Positions 14,544 through 22,803 of a stretch of DNA of 64,000 nucleotides are shown here, in pieces (within the stretch, counting starts at the first letter, position 1; each line of letters begins with the position of its first letter). Source of the DNA: Abiotrophia defectiva ATCC 49176 (GTDB taxonomy: Bacteria; Bacillota; Bacilli; Lactobacillales; Aerococcaceae); NCBI RefSeq assembly GCF_000160075.2, contig NZ_KI535340.1, forward strand, positions 828,005-892,004, given 5' to 3'. Made by a program: the position numbers and the translations under genes. Under the pieces are notes generated by a model. The model searched no databases, was not told the DNA's origin, and saw only the letters and a program-made list of their open reading frames with translations.

Positions 14544-16175
14544 ATGATCAACGTTTCAAACGTGAGCTTACTCTTTTCAGATCGTAAATTATTCGACGAT
14601 GTGAACATTACCTTCACCCCTGGCAACTGCTACGGGGTCATTGGGGCCAACGGGGCAGGTAAATCAACCTTCCTGAAGATCTTGGCCGGCGAAATCGCGC
14701 CAACTACTGGGAATGTCTCCATGGATCCCCATGAGCGCCTAGCGGTCCTCAGCCAGAACCACTATGGTTTCGAAGACTTCACCGTTATCGAAACCGTGAT
14801 GATGGGCCACAAGGAACTCTATGACATTATGAAAGAAAAAGACGCCATCTACGCTAAGGAAGACTTCAGCGATGAAGACGGTGTCCGCGCCGGCGAACTC
14901 GAAGCTGCCTTTGCTGAAATGGGCGGTTGGGAAGCCGAAGCCGAAGCTAGCAACATGCTGCAAGGCTTAGGTCTTGGCAAGGATCTTCACTACAGCTACA
15001 TGCGCGAGCTGATTGAAGCCGACAAGATTAAGGTACTCTTGGCCCAAGCCCTCTTTGGCAAGCCAGACAACTTGCTCTTAGACGAGCCGACCAACGGTTT
15101 GGACGCAGCCGCTATCGAATGGCTAAGCGACTTCATCTTGAACTTCCCTAACACCGTCATCGTGGTCTCCCACGACCGTCACTTCTTGAACACGGTCTGC
15201 ACCCACATGGCTGATGTGGACTTTGGGAAAATCAAGCTCTATGTCGGTAACTACGACTTCTGGCTCCAATCCAGCCAATTGGCTGCTAAGATGGCCGCTG
15301 ACCAAAACGCTAAGAAGGAAGAGAAGATTAAGGAACTCCAAGCCTTCATCGCCCGCTTCTCAGCTAACGCTTCTAAATCCAAACAAGCAACTTCTCGTAA
15401 GAAGATGCTGGATAAGATTACCCTGGATGACATTCAACCATCCTCCCGTCGTTACCCATTCGTAGGCTTCACGCCAGAACGCGAAATCGGGAATGACTTA
15501 CTACGGGTAGAAGGCCTCAGCAAAACCATCGATGGTGAGAAGGTCTTAGACAACATTACCTTCACCCTCCGTCGTGATGACAAGGTGGCCTTCCTCAGCC
15601 GTAACGACATCGCCCTCTCTGCCTTCTTCGACATTATCATGGGCAAGATGGAAGCAGACAGCGGTAGCTTCGAGTGGGGTGTGACCACTAGCCAAACCTA
15701 CCTACCTAAGAACTCTGGCGACGAATTTGACGGCGTACACTTAAGTATCGTTGACTGGCTCCGTCAATACGCTAGCAAGGAAGAGAGCGACAACACCTTC
15801 TTGCGTAGCTTCTTGGGTCGTATGCTCTTCTCTGGTGAAGACGTGATGAAGGAAGTCAATGTCCTATCCGGGGGCGAGAAAGTTCGTTGCATGCTGTCTA
15901 AGATGATGCTATCTAAGGCTAACGTCTTGGTATTGGATCAACCAACCAACCACTTGGACTTGGAATCTATTACCGCACTTAACGACGGCCTCATTAAGTT
16001 CAAGGGCGCCATCCTCATGGCTTCCCACGACTACGAGGTCCTCAACACCACCTGTAACCGGGTCATCGAGTTGACGCCTAACGGGGCCTTCGACCGCATT
16101 GACACCACCTATGAAGAATACTTAGAAAACAAAGACGTGCAACAACGCGTTAATGACTTGTACCAAGGTAAATAA
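14544..16175 (+). CDS. ykpA: ABC-F ATPase, YkpA/YbiT type
   Basis: The 543-residue soluble protein has two ATP-binding domains joined by a linker, as in ribosome-associated ABC-F proteins. Walker A1 is intact (GANGAGKST, residues 34-42) and so is Walker B1 (LLLDEPTNGLD, catalytic Glu181). The first signature is degenerate (YSYMRELIEADK). In the second domain Walker A is lost (LSRNDIALSA, 351-360), the signature is intact (LSGGEK, 441-446) and the catalytic Glu is replaced by Gln (VLDQPTNHLD, Gln466, codon 15939-15941). One composite ATP site is thus complete and the other lacks all three elements. A degenerate second P-loop is, to my knowledge, shared with Bacillus YkpA; the Gln is not. RBS AAGGAGG precedes ATG 14544. 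Precise role on the ribosome is unknown. Confidence 0.9.
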   Translation: MINVSNVSLLFSDRKLFDDVNITFTPGNCYGVIGANGAGKSTFLKILAGEIAPTTGNVSMDPHERLAVLSQNHYGFEDFTVIETVMMGHKELYDIMKEKDAIYAKEDFSDEDGVRAGELEAAFAEMGGWEAEAEASNMLQGLGLGKDLHYSYMRELIEADKIKVLLAQALFGKPDNLLLDEPTNGLDAAAIEWLSDFILNFPNTVIVVSHDRHFLNTVCTHMADVDFGKIKLYVGNYDFWLQSSQLAAKMAADQNAKKEEKIKELQAFIARFSANASKSKQATSRKKMLDKITLDDIQPSSRRYPFVGFTPEREIGNDLLRVEGLSKTIDGEKVLDNITFTLRRDDKVAFLSRNDIALSAFFDIIMGKMEADSGSFEWGVTTSQTYLPKNSGDEFDGVHLSIVDWLRQYASKEESDNTFLRSFLGRMLFSGEDVMKEVNVLSGGEKVRCMLSKMMLSKANVLVLDQPTNHLDLESITALNDGLIKFKGAILMASHDYEVLNTTCNRVIELTPNGAFDRIDTTYEEYLENKDVQQRVNDLYQGK

Positions 16176-16186
16176 GCAATTTAAAA

Positions 16187-16219
16187 GAGGGCTGGCATGA
16201 TGCCAGCCCTCTCCTTTTC
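16187..16219 (+). terminator. Terminator of the ABC-F gene
   Basis: GAGGGCTGGCA (16187-16197), loop TGA and TGCCAGCCCTC (16201-16211) followed by CCTTTTCC on the plus strand. Confidence 0.85.
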
Positions 16220-16228
16220 CCCACAAAG

Positions 16229-16267
16229 AAAAGTCCCAATATATCATATATGATATATTGGGACTTT
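16229..16267 (-). terminator. AT-rich terminator of the serine hydrolase gene, probably bidirectional
   Basis: AAAGTCCCAATATATCA and its reverse complement meet around TATA, with T-runs on both outer sides. It lies between convergent genes and can stop both, mainly the leftward gene ending at 16274. Confidence 0.85.
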
Positions 16268-16273
16268 TTATTT

Positions 16274-18013
16274 CTAACGATAGAAGCCTTGCTCTGGGTC
16301 ATAAGGGTGCCAGAGATCAGAACGAATCTGGTTGAAGGCCTCATAAACCCGTTGGGACAGGCGGCCTACTTGGTCGAAGCGCGCATCATAGTCATTCCAG
16401 GAGTTGGTGTAGACAGCAATGGAATAGCTGCCGTACTGGGTCACGAAGGTGGCCACGTCATTTTGCTCTGGGGCACCAAGACCTGACTTGTTCCAGGAAT
16501 CTGTCTCATAGAGATAGGTCCGCAGGAAGGAATGGCTGTTGAGTCGCAACTTGTCAATGAGCATGGAATCCCATGGCTCGCCGTTAAGCTCATGGTTGGC
16601 GAGTTTGGCGAAAAGCCGGGCCGCATTATCGGGCGTGGTCTGGAAGCGGCCATTGTCGGTCTGGTAGTACTTACCTTCCAGATAGGTATCCAACATACCC
16701 AACTCATGGGCGTGCTGGGTCACAATGCCCCCGCCACCCACGGCTTCAATCAGCATATTAGCCGCCGTGTTATCACTATAGATGGCCACATAATCGACCA
16801 GCTCGTCCAAGCTATAAACCGTCCCCGCCGGTGACTCATTAATATGACCGGCACCCGGCACAATGTTCGAACCTTCCATGGCCATGGTCTGGCTTGGTTG
16901 GAGCTTGCCTTCCTTGTACTGGCGGTAAAGCTCGGTCAAGACATAGATTTTCTGGGTGCTAGCTGGGAAGAAGATTTGATTATCCACATCCACTTGGGCC
17001 ATGGTCTCATTATCAACGAAGGAAGCCCCCGCCATAATGCCCATGCTATCGATTTCCTCGCGCATGATTTGTTGAACCGTATCAATGAGCTTACGTTCGC
17101 TATAGTTGGTTAAGACATAGTCTTGATAGGTCAAATCCTGACGAATCCAACCTAGATCTTGGTAACCGATGGCCACATGGAGCCAGGTCTGGTTATCGAC
17201 TACGGCTTCCTCAGTCACTTCCATCGGAATATCCGCATACTTGTTGGTATTGGCTAGAAAGTAGGAATTAGGCTGGCCGGGGAAGTTGGACAGTAAGAGC
17301 CCATCCCGGCCGCGGTTGAGAATGGAATAACGAATGGACTGGCGGTCCACGTAATACATCGACTCACTCTTAGCCTTGAGGTAGACAAAGCGGGCTTGGT
17401 AACTTGGCACGAAGGACTGGATAAAGGTCGCCTCGTCAGCCCGTAGGCGAGCCGTTTCCTTATCGATGGTTGCCTGCTGATCCAAGCGGCCATCCTTATA
17501 GTAGGTCCACTCACTACCAGGTTGACCAAACCAACCCGTATAAGGCCGGCCATGGCGATAGAGATATTCCTCCTGCTGCTGGCCCCAATACCAGGCAAAG
17601 CCATTGGCATCCGTATCAGTTACCTGACGAACCCGCCGGGCAAAGGAAGTCTCGGTACGCTTATCTAATTCTTGCTTAGTAAAGTACTGGGCGCTAGGCG
17701 CTTGGTTTTCCGGTTGAATGTCGACCTGACGCAGGTCCTCAACCAATACCTCCCGCTGGGGATCCAGGTCCACCGTATAGGTATCCACCCAGTTGGCCGC
17801 CCGCGCCAAGTGCGAGCGCTCGGTCGATTGCTTCATTTGCGGCATGAGCCAGAGGAAAAAGGCTGCTGCTGCTAGCACCAGACCTGCCACCAAGCCCAGA
17901 GCTAATAAGTAGTAACGTTTATAGGAGCCAGGCGTCTGCTCTGTCCGCGTCTTCTTAGGCGCTTTCTGGCCCTTATGATTGGACCGGTACTGAGCTCGTG
18001 TTGGTTGACTCAA
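16274..18013 (-). CDS. Membrane-anchored class A beta-lactamase-like serine hydrolase
   Basis: The 579-residue protein has a basic N-terminal tail, one transmembrane segment (about residues 34-57) and a long extracellular part. Residues about 205-300 look like a GW/SH3-type wall-binding module (repeated YxxR, DLGWIRQDL). The C-terminal domain (about 310-579) carries all class A serine enzyme motifs: Ser352-x-x-Lys355 in PASTQK, Ser413-Asp-Asn415 in YSDNTAAN, and Lys-Ser-Gly at 509-511 in place of KTG. It could be a penicillin-interacting enzyme, a DD-carboxypeptidase-like enzyme or a muropeptide hydrolase. The start overlaps the stop of the upstream gene by 4 nt. A role in antibiotic resistance is possible but not shown by sequence. 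Confidence 0.82.
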   Translation of the reverse strand: MSQPTRAQYRSNHKGQKAPKKTRTEQTPGSYKRYYLLALGLVAGLVLAAAAFFLWLMPQMKQSTERSHLARAANWVDTYTVDLDPQREVLVEDLRQVDIQPENQAPSAQYFTKQELDKRTETSFARRVRQVTDTDANGFAWYWGQQQEEYLYRHGRPYTGWFGQPGSEWTYYKDGRLDQQATIDKETARLRADEATFIQSFVPSYQARFVYLKAKSESMYYVDRQSIRYSILNRGRDGLLLSNFPGQPNSYFLANTNKYADIPMEVTEEAVVDNQTWLHVAIGYQDLGWIRQDLTYQDYVLTNYSERKLIDTVQQIMREEIDSMGIMAGASFVDNETMAQVDVDNQIFFPASTQKIYVLTELYRQYKEGKLQPSQTMAMEGSNIVPGAGHINESPAGTVYSLDELVDYVAIYSDNTAANMLIEAVGGGGIVTQHAHELGMLDTYLEGKYYQTDNGRFQTTPDNAARLFAKLANHELNGEPWDSMLIDKLRLNSHSFLRTYLYETDSWNKSGLGAPEQNDVATFVTQYGSYSIAVYTNSWNDYDARFDQVGRLSQRVYEAFNQIRSDLWHPYDPEQGFYR

Positions 18014-18702
18014 GCTGGCTGCCCCCCTTCTTGATTAGCCGGCGCAATCACAAAGCGGAAGCGCGGCAGGAAGTGTTGGAAGAGGGCCTCAGTGTAGGCT
18101 AAAGTCGGCATCATGACTTGGAAGTCTGGATAGGAGAAGCGTTCCCGCAGAGCAATCTCATCCGCCCCCTGGTTGACCGCACTGGACACGAGATAGGCGT
18201 CATAGTCTAACTCGGTCAGGCCGCCCCCTTGGTCAGCATACCACTGGCCAGCTACTAGGCGGAAGATATAGTCTTCCTCTAGGCTTTCCCGAATAGCATC
18301 TTGATCAAGCTGGGGATCTTCTTGGTTCATTTCCTTGAGTTGGCTGTAGACCACGGTGGCCATATCTTCAGCATCTAGAACATATTGAGCCGTTTCCGCA
18401 ATATAAGAGGCTAGGAAAGGCAGGATATGTTGATAGAAGCGGGTCTGGATCTGGCTTTGGCGGAAGAGGTCCATGGCATAGTGCTTAAGATCGGTCAGGT
18501 TACTGACCCCTTGTAAGCCCAGTGCTGCCACCTGCTGGTCCGTCAGGTTAGCCTCTGGTTGATCTAGCTCAGGATAGGCCTGCTTGGCGACTTGATGGAT
18601 AAAGACGCGGGCCACCTCTTCCCAAGAAGGTAAATGGATATCAAAGTAATAGTCTGGCACCTGCAAGGCAGTGATTGGCAGGTAATGACTGACTTGGTTC
18701 AT
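18010..18702 (-). CDS. Hypothetical cytoplasmic protein, translationally coupled to the serine hydrolase
   Basis: I do not recognize this 230-residue protein with certainty. It has no signal peptide and no membrane segment, is acidic, and looks mostly helical, with an N-terminal part (VPDYYFDIHLPSWEEVARVFI) and long helices with Gln/Glu/Asp. Some blocks faintly recall the substrate-binding helices of trigger-factor or SurA-type chaperones, but this is a guess. ATG at 18702 follows GAGGAGACTTAGCC. Its stop overlaps the start of the serine hydrolase gene by 4 nt, so the two products are probably made together and may act together at the membrane. Confidence 0.7.
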   Translation of the reverse strand: MNQVSHYLPITALQVPDYYFDIHLPSWEEVARVFIHQVAKQAYPELDQPEANLTDQQVAALGLQGVSNLTDLKHYAMDLFRQSQIQTRFYQHILPFLASYIAETAQYVLDAEDMATVVYSQLKEMNQEDPQLDQDAIRESLEEDYIFRLVAGQWYADQGGGLTELDYDAYLVSSAVNQGADEIALRERFSYPDFQVMMPTLAYTEALFQHFLPRFRFVIAPANQEGGQPA

Positions 18703-18867
18703 GGCTAAGTCTCCTCTGTTCTGAATTCACTTTACCATTGTGGCAAATTTTCCCGGATTTAGCAAGGATTTTTGACTAATAAGGCCGGTCAATCGCCTCA
18801 TTAAGTGGAGGGAGTAGGACTTGTTTGGCTCCTAGGCCTGCTAGCCCCACAATTTGTGTCGAATGGA

Positions 18868-18921
18868 GCACGTAATTTTGCTGACTCAGACCCTATTTAT
18901 CTATGTAATAGATAAATAGGG
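18868..18921 (-). repeat. AT-rich palindrome element, copy 3 (inverted orientation, no hairpin array)
   Basis: The palindrome 18891-18921 is identical on the minus strand to copies 1 and 2, including loop TTACA. On the minus strand, 12 nt after its last G comes AAATTACGTG, but the following TCCAAAA is not kept. It lies directly after the glnQ terminator. The remaining gap 18722-18867 shows nothing further that I can support. Confidence 0.9.
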
Positions 18922-18925
18922 TAAG

Positions 18926-18957
18926 CAAAAAACCTAGCCACTCTCAGGCTAGGTTTT
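18926..18957 (-). terminator. Terminator of glnQ
   Basis: AAAACCTAGCC (18929-18939), a 7-nt loop and GGCTAGGTTTT (18947-18957), followed by six T on the minus strand. Confidence 0.92.
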
Positions 18958-18970
18958 ACTGGTTAGCTTA

Positions 18971-19723
18971 TTAATGAAGCACCTTATTCAGGAAGCTTTG
19001 GGTCCGTTCATGGCTTGGATGGCTGAAGAGTTCTTCAGGTGCACCTTCTTCGACGATAAAGCCACCGTCCATGAAGATAACGCGGTCGGCCACTTCACGG
19101 GCGAAGCCCATTTCGTGCGTGACCACAATCATGGTCATACCGTCTTCGGCTAAACGCTTCATAACGTCTAGAACATCGCCGACCATCTCAGGGTCCAGGG
19201 CAGAAGTTGGCTCATCGAAGAGCAGGACATCTGGTTGCATGGCCAAGGCCCGGGCGATGGCCACCCGTTGCTTTTGCCCACCAGACAGAGAGTTAGGCGC
19301 TACATGAGCCTTGTCGGCCAAGCCAACTGACTCTAAGAGATAGAGGGCTAGGGACTCGGCTTCCACCTTGGATAAGCCCTTTAGCTCCATAGGCGCTAGG
19401 GTGATGTTGTCCAAGACACTTAAGTGTGGGAAGAGGTTGAAGTGTTGGAAGACCATGCCGATATTCTGACGGATCTTGTTGATGTCTTCCTTAGGATCGG
19501 TAATGTCCACCCCATCTACGAAGACCTTGCCCCCGTTGATTTCTTCCATGCGGTTGAGGCAGCGTAACATGGTAGACTTACCGGAACCGGAAGGGCCGAT
19601 GACACAGACTACTTCCCCTTGGTTGACGGTTAAATCAATGGACTTAAGCACGACGTTTTCGCCGTATTGTTTCTTGAGTCCGCGAACTAGGACTTTTGGC
19701 ATTTCTTGGTTGAGTTCTGTCAT
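18971..19723 (-). CDS. glnQ: Polar amino acid ABC transporter ATP-binding protein, GlnQ type
   Basis: The 250-residue ATPase drives uptake of a polar amino acid, probably glutamine or glutamate. Walker A is GPSGSGKST (residues 43-51), the signature is LSGGQKQR, Walker B is [11 protein letters not shown] and the switch His is in VVTHEMGFA. The [17 protein letters not shown] and [13 protein letters not shown] blocks are typical for the PAAT family. Its start lies 1 nt after the stop of the fused binding protein-permease gene, so the two are one operon. A strong terminator follows. Confidence 0.94.
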   Translation of the reverse strand: MTELNQEMPKVLVRGLKKQYGENVVLKSIDLTVNQGEVVCVIGPSGSGKSTMLRCLNRMEEINGGKVFVDGVDITDPKEDINKIRQNIGMVFQHFNLFPHLSVLDNITLAPMELKGLSKVEAESLALYLLESVGLADKAHVAPNSLSGGQKQRVAIARALAMQPDVLLFDEPTSALDPEMVGDVLDVMKRLAEDGMTMIVVTHEMGFAREVADRVIFMDGGFIVEEGAPEELFSHPSHERTQSFLNKVLH

Positions 19724-19724
19724 C

Positions 19725-21137
19725 TTACTTCCCTCCTTCTAAACGTTTGGATAGGCGTGTTAAGGCCGTAATGACAATCAGGTACATGAGCCCGACAATC
19801 AACCACATAGAGCCAGATTGGTAGGTACGGGCGATAATGACGCTCCCGGTTTGAGTCAATTCGACCAAGCCGATAACTGACAGAATCGAGGTATCCTTAA
19901 GGGTAATGACGAATTGGTTGATGAAGGATGGAATCATGAGCTTAATGGCTTGAGGCAGGATAATCTTCTGCATGGTCTTACCATAGGAGAGTCCCAGACT
20001 GCGGCTGGCTTCCATCTGACCCTTGTCAATGGCTTGAATCCCCCCGCGGACAATTTCCGCCACATAGGCCGCCGCGTTGAGACTCAGGGTGGTAATCCCG
20101 GCCACTGCCGAGCTGAAACGCACGCCGGTCATTTGCGGAATCCCGAAGTAGATGAAGAAGGATAGGACAATCAAAGGCACCCCACGCATGAGGTCGACAT
20201 AGACTGCGGCAATCCCACTCAACCAAGGGTTGGCTTGAACCCGCAAGAGGCCTAGGATAATCCCTAAGATTAGGGCTAGGGCCACTGAGATTAGCGCAAT
20301 CCACAAGGTGGTGCCTAAACCTGACAAGAGGGCCGGCCCATTCTCAGCCAGTTGACCGAAGAAGGAATTTTGAGCGCTAGCTTCCGCATCCTCCCCAATA
20401 TACTTATCTAAAATACTTTGGTACTTACCAGAAGATTTGAGGCTAGCCAAGCCACGGTTGAAGGCTGCCAAGAGCTCAGCATTCTTGCCTTTTTTAACCG
20501 CGAAACCGGTTTGGCTGGTTTCTAATTTTTCGCCAATGAGCTTAAGGCGGAGGTTACCATTCTTAATAGCATAGGCAATAACAGGCGCGTCTTCAATGGT
20601 CGCGTCACTGTTACCCGTTAAGACATCTTCATACATATTAGCCGAATCCTTGAAGGTCACCACGGTGAAGTTGTAATCATCCTTCAGCTTGTTAGCTAAG
20701 TCAGCTCCGGCAGTCCCGGTTTTAACCGCGATTTTCTTGCCGCGCAAGCCTTCTAAATCCGTGATCTTGCTGTCAGCGGCTACCGCGAATTGGAGACCGG
20801 ACTCATAGTAGTTATCAGAGAAGTCGAAGCTGGCCTTGCGGGCATCGGTAATGGTCATACCGGCAATGGCGCCATCTACTTGATCACTCTCTAGGGCCTG
20901 AACAGCCGCAGCAAAGCCCAGGGGCTTGATTTCATAGGTGAAGCCTTCTGCTTCCGCAATGGCTGCTAGTAAGTCCATATCAATCCCCACATAATTACCT
21001 GAGGAGTCTTGGAATTCGAAGGGCGCAAAGGTTGTATCCGTCGCAATCACATAATGTTCAGCGGCCTTGACACTTGGTACTTGTAGGCCTAAGAAGACCA
21101 CCAAGACCAGCATGAGCCTTTTAATCATATCTTTCAT
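19725..21137 (-). CDS. glnP: Fused amino acid substrate-binding protein and permease, GlnH-GlnP type
   Basis: The 470-residue protein joins an extracytoplasmic substrate-binding domain to the membrane channel of a PAAT transporter. After a signal segment (cleavage near VKAAEHY, residue 25) comes the binding domain (about 27-255; [40 protein letters not shown]), then the permease (about 265-470) with the EAA-type loop [25 protein letters not shown] shown in part here as [11 protein letters not shown]. Such fusions are common in Lactobacillales, and there is no need for a lipid anchor. ATG at 21137 follows AAAAGGAG; a longer frame upstream crosses the promoter and is rejected. The substrate is inferred from family only. 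Confidence 0.93.
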   Translation of the reverse strand: MKDMIKRLMLVLVVFLGLQVPSVKAAEHYVIATDTTFAPFEFQDSSGNYVGIDMDLLAAIAEAEGFTYEIKPLGFAAAVQALESDQVDGAIAGMTITDARKASFDFSDNYYESGLQFAVAADSKITDLEGLRGKKIAVKTGTAGADLANKLKDDYNFTVVTFKDSANMYEDVLTGNSDATIEDAPVIAYAIKNGNLRLKLIGEKLETSQTGFAVKKGKNAELLAAFNRGLASLKSSGKYQSILDKYIGEDAEASAQNSFFGQLAENGPALLSGLGTTLWIALISVALALILGIILGLLRVQANPWLSGIAAVYVDLMRGVPLIVLSFFIYFGIPQMTGVRFSSAVAGITTLSLNAAAYVAEIVRGGIQAIDKGQMEASRSLGLSYGKTMQKIILPQAIKLMIPSFINQFVITLKDTSILSVIGLVELTQTGSVIIARTYQSGSMWLIVGLMYLIVITALTRLSKRLEGGK

Positions 21138-21168
21138 AAACTGGTTCACTCCTTTTATATACTCCAAC

Positions 21169-21235
21169 AGTATAGAGGACGGTCCCAGACATTGCAAGGA
21201 AGAGGTAACAAGTTATGTTAGATTATCTAACATAA
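21169..21235 (-). promoter_or_regulatory. glnP promoter with upstream 23-bp dyad
   Basis: On the minus strand TTGCAA (21197-21192), 17 nt and TATACT (21174-21169) form a good promoter. Upstream of the -35, TTATGTTAGAT and ATCTAACATAA (21213-21235) form an 11-bp perfect dyad around one base. The one-base centre speaks for a protein-binding site rather than a hairpin, although it could also serve as the end of the upstream GNAT gene transcript. The regulator is unknown. Confidence 0.65.
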
Positions 21236-21243
21236 GGAGCCGC

Positions 21244-21735
21244 TTAAAGGTCTTTCTGGAACCAGGCCACATCCTGCCAAGCATCAAACTTATAACCCAC
21301 CTTCTCGAATAAGGCTACTTGGTGATAGCCTTGCTTGAGGTGGAACTCCACGCTACCCTCACCAGGATAGGCCACACAGGCGGTCACCCGCCGAATGCCC
21401 TGCTGGCGCAGGGCTTCTTCTAGGGCCGCATAGAGCTTGGCCCCGATGCCCTGACCCCGGACTGAGCGTTTGAGATAGACGGAGACTTCGGCCACATACT
21501 GGTAGGCTGCTCTGGGGTGGAAGGCGGAGCCATAGGCATAGCCCACTACTTCCCCCTCCAATTCCGCCACCAAGTAGGGATAGTGGGCCAGGGTCTGCTT
21601 AATCCGCTGACGAAAACCTGACACAGAGGGTACTTCATACTCGAAGGAAATCACCGTCCGCTCCACATAAGGTCGGTAAATGGCCCTCAGGCTTGGGGCA
21701 TCTTGTGGGTTGGCGGACCGAATAACGATTGACAT
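21244..21735 (-). CDS. GNAT N-acetyltransferase, phosphinothricin-acetyltransferase type
   Basis: The 163-residue protein belongs to the Pat/YncA branch of acetyl-CoA-dependent N-acetyltransferases. It starts IVIRSANPQDAPSLRAIYRPYVERTVISFE, and the acetyl-CoA loop is RSVRGQGIGAKLYAAL; the C-terminal block FHLKQGYHQVALFEKVGYKFDAWQDVAWF is characteristic (shown in part: GYHQVALFEKVGYKFDAW). Members acetylate small amines such as methionine sulfoximine-like compounds. ATG 21735 has AGAGG at the right spacing, better than the ATG nine bases upstream. It stands alone between glnP and oppF; substrate is unknown. Confidence 0.87.
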   Translation of the reverse strand: MSIVIRSANPQDAPSLRAIYRPYVERTVISFEYEVPSVSGFRQRIKQTLAHYPYLVAELEGEVVGYAYGSAFHPRAAYQYVAEVSVYLKRSVRGQGIGAKLYAALEEALRQQGIRRVTACVAYPGEGSVEFHLKQGYHQVALFEKVGYKFDAWQDVAWFQKDL

Positions 21736-21851
21736 GGCGGACATCCTCTCTGCGCTCTCTGGCTAAAGTTCCTTCTATTGTGCCATCCAGGCCTCTTAAA
21801 TGCAAGCCAGGTGGCCTCAGCTTACACAATAGTAACCTGGCTGTAACCAAA

Positions 21852-21881
21852 AAAGGCTGAGATTTCAATCTCAGCCTTAAA
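21852..21881 (-). terminator. Terminator of oppBCDF
   Basis: AAGGCTGAGATT and AATCTCAGCCTT form a 12-bp stem directly past oppF; on the minus strand TTTTTTGG follows. Confidence 0.88.
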
Positions 21882-21888
21882 AGCTAGC

Positions 21889-22803
21889 TTAACGGGCTTG
21901 CATCCAGCGTTGGAATTGCTCATCGCTGGCATAGACATAGTGGCCCTCTGCTACTTGATGTTGACTTAGGGGTGCATCGGTTGCCTCATGTTGATAAGGC
22001 TGACGTACACGTGTACTCTCACTAATTGGGTCCGGTTGAGGAACCGCTGATAGGAGGGAGCGGGTATAAGGGTGGACAGGGGAATGATAGAGATCGTGGG
22101 CTGGGCCTACTTCAACGATTTTACCAGCGTACATCACCGCAATGCGGTCACTAATGTACTTGACCATGGACAGGTCGTGGGCGATGAAGAGATAGGTCAG
22201 GCCACGTTCCTTCTGCAGGCGTTTGAGTAAGTTAACCACCTGGGCTTGAATGGACACGTCCAAGGCCGAAATGGGCTCATCGGCAATGATGAAGCGCGGC
22301 TTGAGCGCCAAGGCCCGGGCAATCCCTAGCCGTTGGCGTTGGCCCCCTGAAAACTCATGGGCATAACGATTGGCATGCTCGCGATTGAGACCGACCGCTT
22401 CCAGTAATTCGGCAATGCGGTCTGCCCGCTCCTGCTTATTGCGATAGAGGCCATGAATATCGAAGCCTTCGGCAATAATTTCTCCAGCGGTCATCCGCGG
22501 ATTGAGGGAAGCATAAGGGTCTTGGAAGATCATTTGCACATCGCGGGCGAAGGCCTGGCGTTGCGACTGAGACTTGAGGTCTGAAACTGGCTTGCCGTCG
22601 AAGATGATTTGGCCGTCTGTGATGTCATAGAGACCGATAATGGAACGCCCCGTCGTGGACTTACCACAACCTGATTCCCCAACCAAGCCTAGGGTCTCCC
22701 CTTCGTAGACATCGAAGCTAATGCCGTCAACGGCCTTAATTGGTGCTGACTTCTTGCCAAAGTGTTGGACTAGGTTTTGGACTTCTAATAACTTCTTAGG
22801 CAT
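21889..22803 (-). CDS. oppF: Oligopeptide ABC transporter ATP-binding protein OppF
   Basis: The 304-residue ATPase is one of two that power the oligopeptide importer. Walker A is GESGCGKST, the signature FSGGQRQR, Walker B FIIADEPISALD, and the switch His is in FIAHDLSMV. The C-terminal VHPYTRSLLSAVPQPDP block is typical of OppD/F proteins. ATG at 22803 overlaps the end of oppD by 8 nt with AGAGGTG upstream, so I prefer it to the start 12 codons earlier. It is the last gene of oppBCDF; a hairpin with T-run just past its stop (about 21850-21880, AAGGCTGAGATT/AATCTCAGCCTT) probably ends the transcript. Confidence 0.94.
   Translation of the reverse strand: MPKKLLEVQNLVQHFGKKSAPIKAVDGISFDVYEGETLGLVGESGCGKSTTGRSIIGLYDITDGQIIFDGKPVSDLKSQSQRQAFARDVQMIFQDPYASLNPRMTAGEIIAEGFDIHGLYRNKQERADRIAELLEAVGLNREHANRYAHEFSGGQRQRLGIARALALKPRFIIADEPISALDVSIQAQVVNLLKRLQKERGLTYLFIAHDLSMVKYISDRIAVMYAGKIVEVGPAHDLYHSPVHPYTRSLLSAVPQPDPISESTRVRQPYQHEATDAPLSQHQVAEGHYVYASDEQFQRWMQAR

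Noticed and set aside
16229-16267. Fourth copy of the AT-rich palindrome family
   Set aside because: The arm sequence differs (CCCAATATATCA), there is no AAATTACGTG, and T-runs on both sides make it an ordinary terminator.
16274-18013. True class A beta-lactamase resistance gene
   Set aside because: The N-terminal membrane anchor, wall-binding module, large size and KSG instead of KTG fit a wall-active enzyme better; resistance cannot be inferred.
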